Positions 50,078 through 59,453 of a stretch of 64,000 bases of DNA are shown here, piece after piece. The DNA comes from GCA-2683135 sp964507445 (GTDB lineage: Bacteria; Planctomycetota; GCA-002687715). How positions within the stretch are numbered: the stretch's first letter is position 1; each line of letters opens with the position of its first letter. The notes beneath the pieces were generated by a model. It was not told the DNA's origin. It was given only the letters and a program-made list of their open reading frames with translations, and made no database searches. The position numbers and the translations under genes are program-made. The stretch covers positions 124,001 to 188,000 of the forward strand of contig CAZDQF010000005.1 of NCBI GenBank assembly GCA_964507445.1. The letters are read 5' to 3'.

Positions 50078-50530
50078 CTACGCGTCCTTCAACCAATCGT
50101 CCATCAGGCGATCGGCTTCGGCCCGGACCTCGGCGATGTCCAGCGAGATCGTGGACATCCCCTTCTTGTCGGCGAACGTCCCAGAGCCGTCTCTGAAGAT
50201 CAGGGTGTGATCGCCCATGAGGATGATGTCTCCATGGCAGAGCTGCCTCGGCTCTCCCGATGTCAACGGGGACGCGTTCACCAGCGTCCCGTTGGTCGAC
50301 CCCACGTCCTCCAACAGGAACCCGCCTTCACCGCGGGAGACCCTGGCGTGCCGCTTGCTGACCGCGTTTGAGTCGAGGACCATCTGGCACTGAGGATGAC
50401 GCCCGATCAGCACCTCTGCGTCGGAGAGGAGCACGGTGGTGCCGCCGGAGCGGCCCTCGATGACGCAGAGGCAAGGATCGGAACCCGAACCCCGCGCCGG
50501 TGTGATTCTGGTTTCGGTCTCGTCGTACAT
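50078..50530 (-). CDS. FHA-domain protein
   Basis: 150 residues from ATG at 50530. FHA domain: LIGRHPQCQM, SNAVSKRHARVS and EDVGSTNGTLVN contain the phosphothreonine-binding arginine, serine and asparagine. A C-terminal helical tail of about 40 residues follows. It probably reads phosphorylation by one of the Ser/Thr kinases encoded at 5.9-17.2 kb, although it is not in their operons. The gene lies 47 bases downstream of the nidogen-like secreted protein on the same strand. Confidence 0.8.
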   Translation of the reverse strand: MYDETETRITPARGSGSDPCLCVIEGRSGGTTVLLSDAEVLIGRHPQCQMVLDSNAVSKRHARVSRGEGGFLLEDVGSTNGTLVNASPLTSGEPRQLCHGDIILMGDHTLIFRDGSGTFADKKGMSTISLDIAEVRAEADRLMDDWLKDA

Positions 50531-50577
50531 GTGCCCCTTCGCCGTCGCGAGCCCGACGGCGGAAGTTCCTGCGGGCC

Positions 50578-51705
50578 TCAGAAGCTGGTGGCGTAGTACT
50601 GACCGCCACCGATTGCCGTGGCGGAGAGGGAGCGGCCCGTGAGGTCGTAGGGGTTGGAACTCCCACCGGTCCAGTACGCGGCCGCGGAGGTCCCGAACCA
50701 CTCGAAGATCGCCTCGTCCACGGCGCTGGTGAGCGGCGTCCCGGAGAGGGTCGGGTAGATGTCCAACCACCCAGGCGTGGGGCTCAGATTCCCGCCGGGG
50801 CTGATGCCGGTCAACATGGTGAAGGTCGGCGCCGGAGGGTTGAAGGCGCTGCTGTTGATCTGGATGTTCCCGAGCACGTCGATGCTCATGTCCACCGTGT
50901 GGTTGGGCCCGGCGCCGAACTCGGGGACGTTGTCGTAGATGACGCGGACCACCTGGATCGGCGTGCTTTCATCCACCTGGATGCTGATCATGCCGCCCTG
51001 ATTCGGAGACAGGTCGCACCAGAACAGCGCGATGCGAGGCATCTGCGTGAGCATCTCCGTCGGGGTCGACGTGAAGTCCGTGGTCGTGGTCGTGAAGGAC
51101 AAGAACCCGTTGGCGGACACGAAGAAGTCCGAGTATGTGGACGTGTAGAAGGGCAATCCGAAGTTGAACGGCGCGAGGCTGATGTTGACGCTGCCGTCAT
51201 CCGTCATGGGACCGGCGAACGTGGTGATCCCGGGCACGACGACGATCTCGGAAGCGGCGGTCATGCTGGCGCCCATGGCGGACGTGGGGTCGACGACGCC
51301 GCTCTGCCACGCCCGCTGCGACCCAACCGCGACTCCGGGCGGGTCCGCCTGGAACTGCATCTGGAACTGCCCCGTTCCATCCAGGACGTACGTCCCCGGC
51401 TCGGAGAGGCCGTCGAACATGATGCTGGTGGTGGCCCCGTCCAGGTCGAAGAGCTGGTTCCCGAGCACGGAGTAGCCTTGGGGTGCCAGGCCCCCGGCCT
51501 CGAAGGTCACGAACTGGGCGTTGGGGAGACCAGCGATGATCCCACTGCTGGGGACGCCCATGGGGACGCCGACACCGGTGATGGGGTAGGGGGCGCCTGT
51601 CTGGCCGTTGACCGTCTGGGAAGCGTTGAACTGGTTGGGTTGCTGAGCGACGCCGACGGCGACGAGGACCAACAAGGACAGCAGCGGCTTGACTGAGAGG
51701 TTCAT
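50578..51705 (-). CDS. secreted nidogen-like beta protein
   Basis: 375 residues; GGAG at 6 bases before the ATG supports the start and a signal peptide (1 to about 21, ending VGVAQ) follows. The middle (FNFGLPFYTSTYSDFFVSAN, FWCDLSPNQGGMIS, VRVIYDNVPEFGAG) follows the nidogen-like pattern of F-x-F-PFY...V..NG.(I/L)(S/F)F and FW-D followed by an alternating beta sheet. Such domains occur in extracellular adhesive proteins. The C-terminus ends with aromatic strands without a sorting motif. Probably surface-exposed. Confidence 0.6.
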   Translation of the reverse strand: MNLSVKPLLSLLVLVAVGVAQQPNQFNASQTVNGQTGAPYPITGVGVPMGVPSSGIIAGLPNAQFVTFEAGGLAPQGYSVLGNQLFDLDGATTSIMFDGLSEPGTYVLDGTGQFQMQFQADPPGVAVGSQRAWQSGVVDPTSAMGASMTAASEIVVVPGITTFAGPMTDDGSVNISLAPFNFGLPFYTSTYSDFFVSANGFLSFTTTTTDFTSTPTEMLTQMPRIALFWCDLSPNQGGMISIQVDESTPIQVVRVIYDNVPEFGAGPNHTVDMSIDVLGNIQINSSAFNPPAPTFTMLTGISPGGNLSPTPGWLDIYPTLSGTPLTSAVDEAIFEWFGTSAAAYWTGGSSNPYDLTGRSLSATAIGGGQYYATSF

Positions 51706-51848
51706 GGGATCTCCATTCCGGTCACGCTGCCCGATCCGGCCGGACCCGCAGACCCGGGGGCAGTATATACACTGCGACAGAACCCGCATGGTAACCGCGG
51801 CCCATAAGCCCTATCAAGCTGCGGTATTGCGGGGCGATCCAATCGAGA

Positions 51849-51854
51849 TAACCT
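51849..51854 (+). promoter_or_regulatory. TAACCT -10 element, probable leaderless promoter of the CPBP gene
   Basis: TAACCT is followed by six bases and then the GTG start of the CPBP protease, with no Shine-Dalgarno sequence. Fits the TANNNT-N6-start pattern also seen before trmJ and the gene at 61011. Confidence 0.4.
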
Positions 51855-51860
51855 CAGTTC

Positions 51861-52751
51861 GTGGACAACGCTCGGCCCGGTCTTCAGAGAGAGGTCTGCC
51901 TGCTGCTGCTCGCCCTGGCGGCGGCCGGCCTCACGGTGACCTTGGCTGCGGCTGTCTGTCAGCTCATGGGGGTTCACGAACCAGAGCGCATGGCCCGCAA
52001 GGGCCTGGTTCCCCTGGTGGTCATCTGCTGGATCTGGATCGCCCGCGTGCCGCGCGGCGGCATCAAGGAGGCCTTCGGCCTGACCGGAGCCCGCGATCCG
52101 ATCCGGACCGTGGGGATGGGCCTGCTGTTCGGTGTCACCGCCATGGTCACGCTGAACGGAGTGTTGTTCGCGTTGGGAGCCCGGACGTGGGAGCCGGAGC
52201 TCGGCTACGGAGCCCTCATGGGCAAGGCCGTGCTCTATCTCCTGCAGGCCCTCGCGCTGGGGTTGCTCGAAGAGGTCCTGTTCCGCGGGGTCCTGCACGG
52301 ACGACTGCGCGCCGCCGCGGGCCCGGCGGTGGCGGTCTGGTTGGGCAGCTTCATCTTCGCCGCCGCCCACTTCCTCCGTCCGCCCAAGGACCGACAGCCG
52401 GAGGCGTGGTGGGACACCATGCCCGCCTGCTTCGCCGGCTTGCACAACATGCTCACGGAGCGATGGCGCGAGTTCCTGGGGCTGCTGCTCGTCGGCCTCG
52501 TCCTGGCGTTGATCCGCGAAGGGAGGCGGACCATCTACCTCGCCATGGGGGTGCACGCGGGGTGGGTCTGGGTGCGCTTCGTCTCCAACAAGATCGTCGA
52601 AGAGGTGGACGCCACCGTAGACACGGACCCCCTCCTCTTCGGCAGCAAGCGACTCTACGACGGGCTCATCGGGTGGTGCGCGCTGGCCCTGACCCTGGCC
52701 TTCGTATGGCGACAACTCAAGCGCCGTGACGGACAGAAGAACCACACATGA
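51861..52751 (+). CDS. CPBP-family intramembrane metalloprotease
   Basis: 296 residues with about seven membrane helices. Catalytic signatures are present: EEVLFRG with Glu137, Glu138 and Arg142, FAAAHFLRPP with His170, and VHAGWVW near the C-terminus. These residues place it in the CaaX-processing and bacteriocin-processing (CPBP, Abi/Rce1-like) family. The target protein is unknown. Starts with GTG and overlaps the DJ-1 gene as ATGA. Confidence 0.9.
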   Translation: MDNARPGLQREVCLLLLALAAAGLTVTLAAAVCQLMGVHEPERMARKGLVPLVVICWIWIARVPRGGIKEAFGLTGARDPIRTVGMGLLFGVTAMVTLNGVLFALGARTWEPELGYGALMGKAVLYLLQALALGLLEEVLFRGVLHGRLRAAAGPAVAVWLGSFIFAAAHFLRPPKDRQPEAWWDTMPACFAGLHNMLTERWREFLGLLLVGLVLALIREGRRTIYLAMGVHAGWVWVRFVSNKIVEEVDATVDTDPLLFGSKRLYDGLIGWCALALTLAFVWRQLKRRDGQKNHT

Positions 52752-53323
52752 ACAAGACGGTGGTGGTGCCTCTCGCGGAGGGGTTCGAGGAGATCGAAGC
52801 GGTGGTGGTCATCGACGTCCTGAGACGCGCGGGGGCCGAGGTCATCGCCGCCTCCCTGGACGCGACGGAGCTGGTCGTGGGTTCTCACGGGATCGCCGTG
52901 CGGCCGGATCTCGAGCTCGCGGCGGTTGAGTCCGCCGACGTGGACATGGTGGTCCTGCCCGGAGGGATGCCTGGAGCCCAGCACCTGACCGATCACCCGG
53001 CCGTTCAGTCCCTCCTGGTCGCCGCGTCGGACCGAGGCGCCATGATCGCGGCCATCTGCGCCGCGCCCATGGCCCTCGGCCCCAGCGGCGCGGTCTCAGA
53101 CAAGCACGTGACCTCCTACCCGGGCTTTGATGATCGGTTCGAGCACGGCGAATACCGCACCGAACGGGTGGTGGTGGACGGCGAAGTGATCACGTCTCGG
53201 GGTCCGGGAACGGCCATGGAGTTCGCGCTCACCCTGACGGAGCGGCTGTTCGGGGCCGACCGCCGGGCGACCCTGGCGGAGGCCATGCTGGTGGCGGAGG
53301 CGCCCCCTCCCTACGAAGCCTGA
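52748..53323 (+). CDS. DJ-1/PfpI-family protein
   Basis: 191 residues. The DJ-1 fold is shown by VPLAEGFEEIEAVVVIDVLRRAG, MVVLPGGMPGAQHL, and the reactive cysteine in IAAICAAPMAL together with a conserved glutamate in EGFEEIE. Members act as glyoxalase/deglycase or oxidative-stress proteins; which applies here is not clear. Coupled to the CPBP gene by an ATGA overlap and converges on purM with a 13-base overlap. Confidence 0.93.
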   Translation: MNKTVVVPLAEGFEEIEAVVVIDVLRRAGAEVIAASLDATELVVGSHGIAVRPDLELAAVESADVDMVVLPGGMPGAQHLTDHPAVQSLLVAASDRGAMIAAICAAPMALGPSGAVSDKHVTSYPGFDDRFEHGEYRTERVVVDGEVITSRGPGTAMEFALTLTERLFGADRRATLAEAMLVAEAPPPYEA

Positions 53324-54429
53324 TCACGGACCAGGGCGCCGCCCTGGCTCACCAGTCCGTGCTGGGGGATCTCCACCGAACCGGAGCGATCCGTGACGCG
53401 GCCCAGCACCCTGGCGTCATACCCGTGGCGGGTGGAGGTCTCCATGACCGTGGCGGCGTGGTCTTCGGGGAGGATCACGCACAGCCCGATCCCCATGTTG
53501 AAGACCGTGTACATCTCCGCGATGTCCACGCCTCCGCGCTCCTGGATCGCCGCGAACACGGGCATCGGAGGGGGGAAGTCATCGAGGATGAACCCCACGT
53601 CCGCCTCCACCCTCGTCAGGTTCATGTATCCGTCGCCCGTGATGTGACAGATGGCGTGCAAGGGCAGGTCCTGACTGAACAGGTCCTTGGCGAGGGCGAC
53701 GTACAGCGCCGTCGGCTCCAGGAGCTCCTCCCCCACCGTCCGCCCCAGGTCATCGTCGTGGCGACCGTAGTCGCCGTCCGGACAGAGGGCCCTGCGCGCG
53801 AGGGTGTAACCGTTGCTGTGCAGGCCTCGTGAAGCCACCCCGACCACCGCGTCTCCGGGTCGGACGTCCTGTCCCCACATGACCTTGTCCAGGGGCACGG
53901 TCCCAACGGCGGTCCCCACGAGGTCGAAGCCCTCCGTGGCGCCGGACCCCCGGAGCATCTCCCGTACCTGGGCAAGCTCTCCGCCAGGGATGGTGATCTC
54001 GCACTGCCGGGCACCCTCCAGGAGCCCCGCTCCGAGCTGCGCCAGCACACCGTCGTCCGCCTTGCCCACGGCGACGTAATCCAGCATGGCGATGGGCTCC
54101 GCACCGACGCAGATCAGGTCGTTGACGTTCATGGCGATGCAATCGATGCCGACGGTGTCGTACCGCCCCATGAGCTCCGCCACCATGAGCTTGGTCCCGA
54201 CCCCGTCCGCCGCCACGGCCAGGCCACGGCCGTCCCCCAGGTCGAGCACGTTGGCGTAATACCCGAGTCCCCGGAGCGGCCTGCCCACCCCCGCGCGGTC
54301 GCGGAACCGATGGGTCTCCGTGACGCAGGCGGCGAGGCCCCTGAGCGCGCGGCTCGCCTCCTCCGTGTCCACGCCGGACTCGCCATAAGTCATGCCATCG
54401 TTCGCTTCGGACATGCCTCGCTCCGTCAT
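53311..54429 (-). CDS. purM: phosphoribosylformylglycinamidine cyclo-ligase (AIR synthetase)
   Basis: 372 residues. Fifth step of de novo purine synthesis: ATP-dependent ring closure of FGAM to AIR. Signatures: MTYGESGVDTEEASRAL, VAADGVGTKLMVAELMG, TVGIDCIAMNVNDLICVGAEPIAMLDY, GLHSNGYTLARRAL and CHITGDGYMNLTRVE. The ATG overlaps the preceding small ORF's stop as ATGA, so it is coupled to that gene. No other purine gene is nearby. Confidence 0.97.
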   Translation of the reverse strand: MTERGMSEANDGMTYGESGVDTEEASRALRGLAACVTETHRFRDRAGVGRPLRGLGYYANVLDLGDGRGLAVAADGVGTKLMVAELMGRYDTVGIDCIAMNVNDLICVGAEPIAMLDYVAVGKADDGVLAQLGAGLLEGARQCEITIPGGELAQVREMLRGSGATEGFDLVGTAVGTVPLDKVMWGQDVRPGDAVVGVASRGLHSNGYTLARRALCPDGDYGRHDDDLGRTVGEELLEPTALYVALAKDLFSQDLPLHAICHITGDGYMNLTRVEADVGFILDDFPPPMPVFAAIQERGGVDIAEMYTVFNMGIGLCVILPEDHAATVMETSTRHGYDARVLGRVTDRSGSVEIPQHGLVSQGGALVRDQAS

Positions 54430-54740
54430 TCTGCCAGGGGGTCGGAGAGCGCCGCTCGCGCAGCGATGAGGACGGCCTCCCCAAGGCTCTCATAGAGACC
54501 CCATCCAGAAGCGCCGACGCAGGGGAACCCCCGGTCCGTGGACCGATGGAACGACGCCATGCGCCGCACGTCAGGGTCACTCACCGTGTTGGTCATGAGG
54601 TAGCAACCTCTCTGCTCCAGCGACTCCAGGAGTCGCCCCAGGTCTCCCCATCGGGAGATCGGGTCGAACGACCCCTGCGGGTCATCAGGGAACAAGATCT
54701 CGCGCACCTCCTCGGCCAGGGTCGCGGCGTCCGCGCTCAT
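54426..54740 (-). CDS. small conserved-looking protein, function unknown
   Basis: 104 residues with AGAAGG before the ATG. The sequence DPISRWGDLGRLLESLEQRGCYLMTN, then FHRSTDRGFPCVGASGWGLYESLGEAVLIAARAAL, resembles the small alpha-beta modules (phage ABA-sandwich type) in which a helix follows a GWG-like turn. Its overlap with purM suggests linked expression. No known domain can be named with confidence. Confidence 0.55.
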   Translation of the reverse strand: MSADAATLAEEVREILFPDDPQGSFDPISRWGDLGRLLESLEQRGCYLMTNTVSDPDVRRMASFHRSTDRGFPCVGASGWGLYESLGEAVLIAARAALSDPLAE

Positions 54741-54779
54741 GGACTAACCTTCTCACACCGCAACCAGGAGGAGAACCCC

Positions 54780-55016
54780 ATGTCTGAGTCCGAGTGCCCG
54801 CGCAAGACCCCCTGCGTCGTCCATGAGGAAGCAGGGAAGAAGGCCTGGTGCTCCTGCGGCAAGAGCGCCAACCAACCCTATTGCGACGGCGCCCACGCGG
54901 GTACGGGCATGGCTCCGGTGATCGTGGACATTCCGGAGGCCGGGACCGTGGCCTGGTGCGGTTGCCGCGAGTCCGGCAAGGGCGCCATCTGCGACGGCTC
55001 CCACGCCGCGCTCTGA
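54780..55016 (+). CDS. double CDGSH iron-sulfur protein
   Basis: 78 residues with a strong AGGAGG ribosome binding site 8 bases before the ATG. Two consecutive CDGSH motifs: CSCGKSANQPYCDGAH and CGCRESGKGAICDGSH, each with three cysteines and one histidine that bind a [2Fe-2S] cluster. Tandem CDGSH proteins in bacteria are small redox or iron-sulfur carriers. It stands alone, just left of the unresolved assembly gap. Confidence 0.93.
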   Translation: MSESECPRKTPCVVHEEAGKKAWCSCGKSANQPYCDGAHAGTGMAPVIVDIPEAGTVAWCGCRESGKGAICDGSHAAL

Positions 55017-55207
55017 GCAGGCCAGACGAGAAGAGGGCCCCCCCGCGGGCGGGGGGCCCCCGAGGGGCCGCGGGGGGCTTTGTAACCCCCCAACCCAAAA
55101 AACGACAAAAGCNNNNNNNNNNGGCCCCCCGGGGCCCCCCCCCCCCCGCGGGCCCCCCCCCCCCCCCCCCCCCCCGCGCCCCCCCGGGCGCGGGGCGGCC
55201 CCATGTG
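55017..55207. other. low-complexity C/G runs around an assembly gap
   Basis: Contains ten N at 55113-55122 flanked by long C and G homopolymers (more than 20 consecutive C on the right). Such runs are unlikely to be genuine and point to poor sequence or a scaffold join. No gene is seen on either strand. Anything lost here would be between the CDGSH gene and tRNA-Leu. Confidence 0.9.
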
Positions 55208-55293
<86 letters not shown>

Positions 55294-55340
55294 CGAGGTG
55301 AGGTCGCATTATAGAGGGCGAACGAGGACGGCCAAGGGGC

Positions 55341-57392
55341 CTACTTTCCGGGCTTCGCGACGCTGAGCCGGAGCGACATCCGGACACGGGAGACCTCGTG
55401 AGCGACGAAGAAGCCCAGCCCGTCCAGGAATCCGTCAAAGTACCTGATGTGGTCGAGGATCTTCTTCCGTCGCTGGGGCCGGTCGACCTTCACCAGCGCG
55501 GATTCGAGCCGCCGGACCTCCCCGTCGACCCAGCGGGCGTACTCCGGTGAGCCCCGGGTCATCCCCTGATCGATGGCACGTCGACCGGCGACGCGACGCC
55601 ACTCGGCGAACTTCATCTGGGTGACCTCGGTCTGCTGGTACGCCCACCCGGTCGCCGACTGGATCAGGTAGGGCTGCATGCGCTCCCCGTCCATGAGGCA
55701 GGCCAGCAGCACGCCGCGCGGCGCGAACGACAGCGCCGATTCGAAGCCGCCACCACCCATGCCCGGGGCTCCTCCGGAGACCACCTCCCCGACCTCCATG
55801 AGGAACGGGTGGTAGTTGGTGATGACGAGGTAACCCCCGATCAAGCCGATGCCGGGGACGGTCACTCGTGGGTCGTCCACGGAGCCGGCCACCAAGACCG
55901 GCTTGTAGAGCGACGCGTCACCGCGCTGCTCGCGGTAGATCTCCTTGATCAGCCCCTCGCCGCGTCGGCGCCGGACGTCCTGTTCGATCAGCGTCATGGT
56001 GCGCTTCATGCGCTCCATGTCACGGACGGGGGCGACCAGCGCGTATCCGACCTGCGCCTGATCTTCCAGACCGTCCCGGTCCTGAGTGAAGAAGGCGAGA
56101 GAGAGCCTCGAGTCCGTCGCCTCCGTCAACGTGGCCAGGGCCCCGTCCAATCCGCCGAGTCCCTGCACTCGGCCCAGGGCCTGCCGCAGGTCCTTCCTGT
56201 CCTCGGCGCTGAAGATGTCCGGACGCTTCAGGAGGACGTCGCAGAGCTCTCCCAGTCCTGAGTTCAGGTGCAGCAAGGCGAAGACTGACTGGGGCAACAG
56301 ATCTTCCAGGCGGTAGAACTCCTCGCGGAGGTCGACCGCCGAGAACGGCCGCAGAATGGTGGACAGGGAGCCTGTCGCGGGCGGGCCCAGGGGCCCCTGG
56401 AGCGCCATCCTGAGATCGCGCCCCAGGCCCATCTCCACCAACATGTCCTCTCCACCCAGGGTCGGAATCACGGACTCCGCCAACTCGAAGGTGTCCTCTC
56501 CCCAGAGGCCCGTGAGCGTCTCTTCCATCTTCACGTAGCGGTCCAGGCTCTCTCGTTTGAACAGCAGCTGGACCGGATACCGGTCGTTGGGCACCTCCAT
56601 CCCCGCGTAACGGTTGGCGGCGCTCGCGGGGATCCCCTTCGTCTCCACGAACTTGAAGATCCGCTCCAGCTCGCGCTCCTCCGTTCCGACCAGCACGGTG
56701 TCGCCGATCCGGGTGATGAACAACTCCGAGGGAGCCGCGCCCTTCGAGCTGGCTGGCAACTGGAGACGGACCAGGTTCCGACCATGCTCTACCCGGATCC
56801 CCTCGGCCTCGAGGGAGTCACGCATGAACAGGTCGAAGAGCCGCTCGTTGCGCAGCACGTTGACCCCAGCCACCGCCTTCCAGGACTCCGGCCGGAAGAC
56901 CGCCATGAACCGGACATCCTCCGACTCAACAGGTCGGTTGGAGAAACGGGGGGCCTCCTTCCTGGCGTCCGTCCGGTCCGGCAGGTACCCGCACACGACC
57001 ACGTGAGCGCCGGAGACGCCTGGCAGCAACTCAAGCCCGAGGGGCAGGGAGGTCCGCAGCTCGTCCAGGGATGCGAACGCCTTCTGCAAGGCCTCGACGA
57101 CCCCCGTATCGCGGGCGTCCTTGGTCTCCCGGAATTGCTGAAACCCCTCGTGGTTCTTCAGCGCCCGGGAGAAGGGGCGCTCTCGCATGCCATCAACGAC
57201 GTCGGGAAACTGGGTGACGTTGAGGACGAAGTCCGCCTTCCCCGGGACCAACACCAGCGGGGACTCGATCGAGGTCGCGAACGGGTTGTAGATCCAGCTG
57301 AGCCAGAGGACGGCGAGGGTCCCGAGGAGGGCGCCCAGGGCGCCGAAGAAGAGCCACCGCCGCAGCGTTCGCCGCGGTCTGACCTTCTGCAT
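55341..57392 (-). CDS. membrane-anchored protein, DUF3352-like, function unknown
   Basis: 683 residues from ATG at 57392; a GTG seven codons earlier is possible. A single N-terminal membrane helix (LFFGALGALLGTLAVLWLSWI) is followed by a large alpha-beta extracytoplasmic region with the repeated layout of DUF3352-type proteins (PLVLVPGKADFVLNV, RFMAVFRPESWKA, DTVLVGTEERELERI, YALVAPVRDMERMKRTMTL). These families contain duplicated lipoprotein-like domains of unknown role. No catalytic residue can be assigned. Transcribed divergently from the aminotransferase gene. Confidence 0.6.
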   Translation of the reverse strand: MQKVRPRRTLRRWLFFGALGALLGTLAVLWLSWIYNPFATSIESPLVLVPGKADFVLNVTQFPDVVDGMRERPFSRALKNHEGFQQFRETKDARDTGVVEALQKAFASLDELRTSLPLGLELLPGVSGAHVVVCGYLPDRTDARKEAPRFSNRPVESEDVRFMAVFRPESWKAVAGVNVLRNERLFDLFMRDSLEAEGIRVEHGRNLVRLQLPASSKGAAPSELFITRIGDTVLVGTEERELERIFKFVETKGIPASAANRYAGMEVPNDRYPVQLLFKRESLDRYVKMEETLTGLWGEDTFELAESVIPTLGGEDMLVEMGLGRDLRMALQGPLGPPATGSLSTILRPFSAVDLREEFYRLEDLLPQSVFALLHLNSGLGELCDVLLKRPDIFSAEDRKDLRQALGRVQGLGGLDGALATLTEATDSRLSLAFFTQDRDGLEDQAQVGYALVAPVRDMERMKRTMTLIEQDVRRRRGEGLIKEIYREQRGDASLYKPVLVAGSVDDPRVTVPGIGLIGGYLVITNYHPFLMEVGEVVSGGAPGMGGGGFESALSFAPRGVLLACLMDGERMQPYLIQSATGWAYQQTEVTQMKFAEWRRVAGRRAIDQGMTRGSPEYARWVDGEVRRLESALVKVDRPQRRKKILDHIRYFDGFLDGLGFFVAHEVSRVRMSLRLSVAKPGK

Positions 57393-57561
57393 GGTCGTCG
57401 TTCTCGTCGTCACGTGTCCCCCGGTCTCCGTCCGCTGCGACCCTCGAAGACGATAACGCCCTGGCCTATCCAGACATAGTCGGTTAGCCTCCGCCCCTCC
57501 CTGGGACGGTCGGAACACAGGGAAATTCCCGCCGGCTCAGGGTCACACCAGCAAGCCTCAC

Positions 57562-58743
57562 ATGAACCCAACACTCAGCCGCAAAGTCACCGCCCTCGAG
57601 AACTCCATCACCCTCGAGGTGTCGGCCACAGCGGCGCGGATGCGCGCTGAAGGGCACCACGTGATCGCTTTCGGCGCCGGTGAGCCGGACCTGCCGACGC
57701 CCGAGGTCGTACAGCAGGCGGCGGTGGAGGCCATCCGGGACAACCGAGGCCGCTACACGCCGGCGGCGGGCACGCCGGCGCTCCGGGGTGCGTTGTCTCA
57801 CAAGTTCGAGGGTGACGGCCTGCCGTTCCCGCCGGATCAGGTCATGGTCACGTCCGGCGCCAAGTCCGGGCTGTTCTTGGCCCTGTACTCGCTCCTCGAC
57901 GAGGGGGATGAGTGCCTGTTCCCGGCCCCCTTCTGGAGCTCCTATCCCGAGATGGTGAAGGCCGCCGGTGGCGTGCCCGCGGTGCTCCCCACCGACCCGG
58001 CGGACGACTTCCAACCGGACCCGGACAGGCTCCGCGACGCGCTCACGGACCGCACCCGCGTCCTGCTCCTGAACAGCCCCAACAACCCCACCGGGACCGT
58101 CTACTCGCGGGCGACCCTGGAGGGTATCGCGGAGGTCGTGCGGGAACGGGAGCTGGCGGTGATCACGGACGACATCTACCAGCACTTGATCTACACGGAC
58201 GAACCGTTCGCCAACGTGCTCCACGTTGCGCCGGATCTCCAAGACCGGACCGTGGTCATCAACGGACTCTCCAAGTCCCACAGCATGACCGGATGGCGCA
58301 TGGGTTTCGCCGGCGGGCCAAAGCAGGTCATCGGCGCCATGTCGCGGGCGCAGAGCCAGATGGCCGGGAGCCCCAACGCCATCTCTCAGGCGGCCGCCAT
58401 CGTCGCCCTGGCCAACCCCCCGGAGGAGGGTCGCCTGCGGAGCCTGGATCAACGGCGGCGCCTGCTGATGTCCGAGCTGGAGGCCCTGGATGAGGTTCGT
58501 TGCCCGGTCCCGAGAGGCGCGTTCTACGCCTTCCCCGACGTGTCCGCCTACCTGGGCACGGACCGCTTCCCGGACACCCTGGCGTTCACACGCGCGCTGC
58601 TGGACTCCAAGCACGTGGCGACCGTGGCAGGCGATGCGTTCGGGGCCCCGGGGCATGTCAGGCTGACCTACTGCACGTCCGAAGAGGACATCCGCGAGGG
58701 CGTGGGACGAATCGCGGAGCTCCTCCGCGAGGCCCGGTCCTGA
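57562..58743 (+). CDS. class I pyridoxal-phosphate aminotransferase, aspartate-type
   Basis: 393 residues. Fold type I aminotransferase: IAFGAGEPDLPTPEVV, NRGRYTPAAGTPALR, MVTSGAKSGLFLAL, NSPNNPTGTVYS (with the substrate-binding asparagine), and the Schiff-base Lys238 in INGLSKSHSMTGWRMGF. The pattern matches the Ib subgroup of aspartate/prephenate aminotransferases. Substrate cannot be fixed between aspartate, arogenate-type and aromatic acids. No ribosome binding site is obvious. Confidence 0.93.
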   Translation: MNPTLSRKVTALENSITLEVSATAARMRAEGHHVIAFGAGEPDLPTPEVVQQAAVEAIRDNRGRYTPAAGTPALRGALSHKFEGDGLPFPPDQVMVTSGAKSGLFLALYSLLDEGDECLFPAPFWSSYPEMVKAAGGVPAVLPTDPADDFQPDPDRLRDALTDRTRVLLLNSPNNPTGTVYSRATLEGIAEVVRERELAVITDDIYQHLIYTDEPFANVLHVAPDLQDRTVVINGLSKSHSMTGWRMGFAGGPKQVIGAMSRAQSQMAGSPNAISQAAAIVALANPPEEGRLRSLDQRRRLLMSELEALDEVRCPVPRGAFYAFPDVSAYLGTDRFPDTLAFTRALLDSKHVATVAGDAFGAPGHVRLTYCTSEEDIREGVGRIAELLREARS

Positions 58744-58750
58744 GCCCGAC

Positions 58751-59428
58751 TCAGGGTCGCGGCGCGCCCAAGGCCGCGATGGCATCCATCACCACCCCCA
58801 CGAACATGTCGGTGTCGTGATCCGGGTAGTCGGATGGGCAGATGGGTTCACCGAAGCGGACCGTGATGGGGTGACGCCGCGGCAGGAACCGATGGCGGGG
58901 CAACACCTCGTAGGTGCCCATGATGGCGACTGGAATGACCGGCGCTCCGGTCTTCGTCAACATCATGCCGATGCCGCGCATCCCTTCCTGCAGCAGGCCA
59001 TCCCTGGAGACCCTCCCTTCCGGGAAGATCACGACGGGCGCGCCCGCCTCGAGGGTCCGCAAGGCCTCTCGGAGCGCCCCCATGGCGGGGCGGCCCTCCG
59101 CCACGGGGATCGCGCCCCACAGTCGAAAGAACCACCGAACGACCGGGAGCCGGTAATAGACCTCCGTCATCATGAAGGTGACGTGATGACGCAGCGCCGC
59201 CTGGAGCGCGGGCGGGTCGAGAAAGGAGACGTGGTTGGCGGCGATGATCACCGGGCCCATGTCTTCGATGGCCGGTCGGTTCTGTGCCCGCACGCAGAAC
59301 CAGGGCGCCGACAACTGGTGGAAGAGACAGAAGACGGATTCGCGAAGCAGACGCAGCCACAGGGGGGCATGCCGCCCGGGGCGATGGGGCGGCACCACTT
59401 CACGCGGTGAAGACGACGCGGTTCCCAT
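58751..59428 (-). CDS. plsC: 1-acyl-sn-glycerol-3-phosphate acyltransferase family (PlsC-like)
   Basis: 225 residues. Acyltransferase motif HxxxxD is in IIAANHVSFLDPPAL, and IFPEGRVSRDGLLQEG is the phosphate-binding FPEG motif. A hydrophobic N-terminal stretch and VIPVAIMGTYEVLP complete the family pattern. It makes phosphatidic acid from lysophosphatidic acid in the inner leaflet. Follows the secreted TPR gene by 25 bases on the same strand. Confidence 0.9.
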   Translation of the reverse strand: MGTASSSPREVVPPHRPGRHAPLWLRLLRESVFCLFHQLSAPWFCVRAQNRPAIEDMGPVIIAANHVSFLDPPALQAALRHHVTFMMTEVYYRLPVVRWFFRLWGAIPVAEGRPAMGALREALRTLEAGAPVVIFPEGRVSRDGLLQEGMRGIGMMLTKTGAPVIPVAIMGTYEVLPRHRFLPRRHPITVRFGEPICPSDYPDHDTDMFVGVVMDAIAALGAPRP

Positions 59429-59453
59429 CGGGGCTGCAGCGATCAGCTGCGGT

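Noticed and set aside
55123..55200. C-rich repeats as a biological repeat or i-motif
   Set aside because: They directly flank the N gap and are homopolymers, the typical appearance of a sequencing or assembly artefact.
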